A DNA stretch of 6,496 bases from CAZVCG01 sp964649675 (lineage in GTDB: Bacteria > Pseudomonadota > Alphaproteobacteria > UBA9219), in assembly GCA_964649675.1 (NCBI GenBank), contig CAZYPX010000103.1:1-6496 (forward strand), given 5' to 3'. Shown here one piece after another: positions 6,021 to 6,496 of this stretch. Each line of letters begins with the position of its first letter. The stretch's first letter is position 1. The notes under the pieces were generated by a model. It was not told where the DNA came from. It did no database searches and saw only the letters and a list, made by a program, of their open reading frames with translations. The translations under genes were made by a program, and so were the position numbers.

Positions 6021-6496
6021 CTAGCTTTTTTTTCGCTCGCTTACCAGACTTTCCAGCATCAGCAAAATCACGCCGCAAACGATGGCGCTGTCGGCGACGT
6101 TAAACGTGTACCAGTGATAGCCGAAGATGTGAAAATCGATAAAATCGATCACGCCGCCATAGTTGGCCCGATCGATCATGTTGCCGATGGCCCCTCCCAT
6201 GACGAGGCCAAGCCCGACTCCCGCCACGGGCGACGTCGTCGTGATGAGCCACCGCAGCAAAAGGCCCAGAATAAGAACGGACGTCCCTATAAAAACATAC
6301 GGCATATAAGGATGATCATGGTTGAACATGCCGAACGTTATGCCCTTGTTGAGCGTCAGGACGAAGTTGAGGAAGGGCGTGACAGGAACGATCCGCGGGG
6401 GACGCATGACTTCGTTCACGATCCACCACTTCGTCCCCTGGTCAAGCAAGGCCACGAACGCGGCGAGGTAAAGACTAACCGTAACAAGACGCGCGT
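6021..6496 (-). CDS. lspA: Lipoprotein signal peptidase (signal peptidase II), N-terminus cut by window edge
   Basis: Inner-membrane aspartic peptidase that removes signal peptides from diacylglyceryl-modified prolipoproteins. The visible frame is open to the window edge and covers 157 residues; LspA is usually 160-170, so only a few N-terminal residues are missing. A GTG at 6455 falls inside the first membrane segment and is not the true start. Conserved blocks in order are LDQGTKWW (codons 6422-6445, after a first hydrophobic segment), LNKGITFGMF, GNMIDRANYGGVIDF and FNVADSAIV. The catalytic aspartates are those of GNMIDR (codon 6171-6173) and FNVADS (codon 6090-6092). Four hydrophobic membrane segments can be seen, as expected. 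The tail SERKKS is a positively charged cytoplasmic end. It precedes a gene for a lipoprotein substrate. Upstream genes lie outside the window. Confidence 0.96.
   Translation of the reverse strand, partial: ARLVTVSLYLAAFVALLDQGTKWWIVNEVMRPPRIVPVTPFLNFVLTLNKGITFGMFNHDHPYMPYVFIGTSVLILGLLLRWLITTTSPVAGVGLGLVMGGAIGNMIDRANYGGVIDFIDFHIFGYHWYTFNVADSAIVCGVILLMLESLVSERKKS

Overview
The window looks like a stretch of an alphaproteobacterial chromosome. The main evidence is the DUF3035 lipoprotein, a family typical of that class, followed by a paired set of secreted M16 peptidase subunits next to lspA. The base composition of the main gene block is GC-rich. All genes that can be supported lie on the minus strand, so the natural reading order runs from the right end of the window to the left.

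Right to left, the first block is an envelope-biogenesis run. It starts with lspA (lipoprotein signal peptidase, 5' end cut by the window edge), then a small DUF3035 outer-membrane lipoprotein that carries a lipobox. Two exported M16-family proteins follow. The first has the HxxEH zinc site. The second has lost it but keeps the Arg/Tyr substrate-binding pair, so together they look like one heterodimeric metallopeptidase. Glucose-6-phosphate isomerase (pgi) follows after a 1-nt gap. From the DUF3035 gene to pgi the genes overlap or nearly abut (16 nt overlap, 4 nt ATGA overlap, 1 nt gap), which indicates one translationally coupled transcript. lspA sits 94 nt upstream of the DUF3035 gene.

A 206-nt non-coding stretch (910-1115) then separates pgi from a HisC-like PLP-dependent aminotransferase, whose C-terminus runs off the left edge. 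This leader is the most interesting part of the window. It can encode a 16-residue peptide ending FWWRA, with two adjacent Trp codons just before the stop. The Trp codons lie inside a GC-rich inverted repeat, a U-rich tract follows, and a second hairpin sits next to the aminotransferase start. This resembles the layout of an amino-acid-responsive attenuator, but in front of an aminotransferase rather than a trp gene. The aminotransferase gene is also visibly poorer in GC (about 49% in sampled lines) than the rest (about 65% in sampled lines). No mobile element, CRISPR array, tRNA or rRNA was seen.
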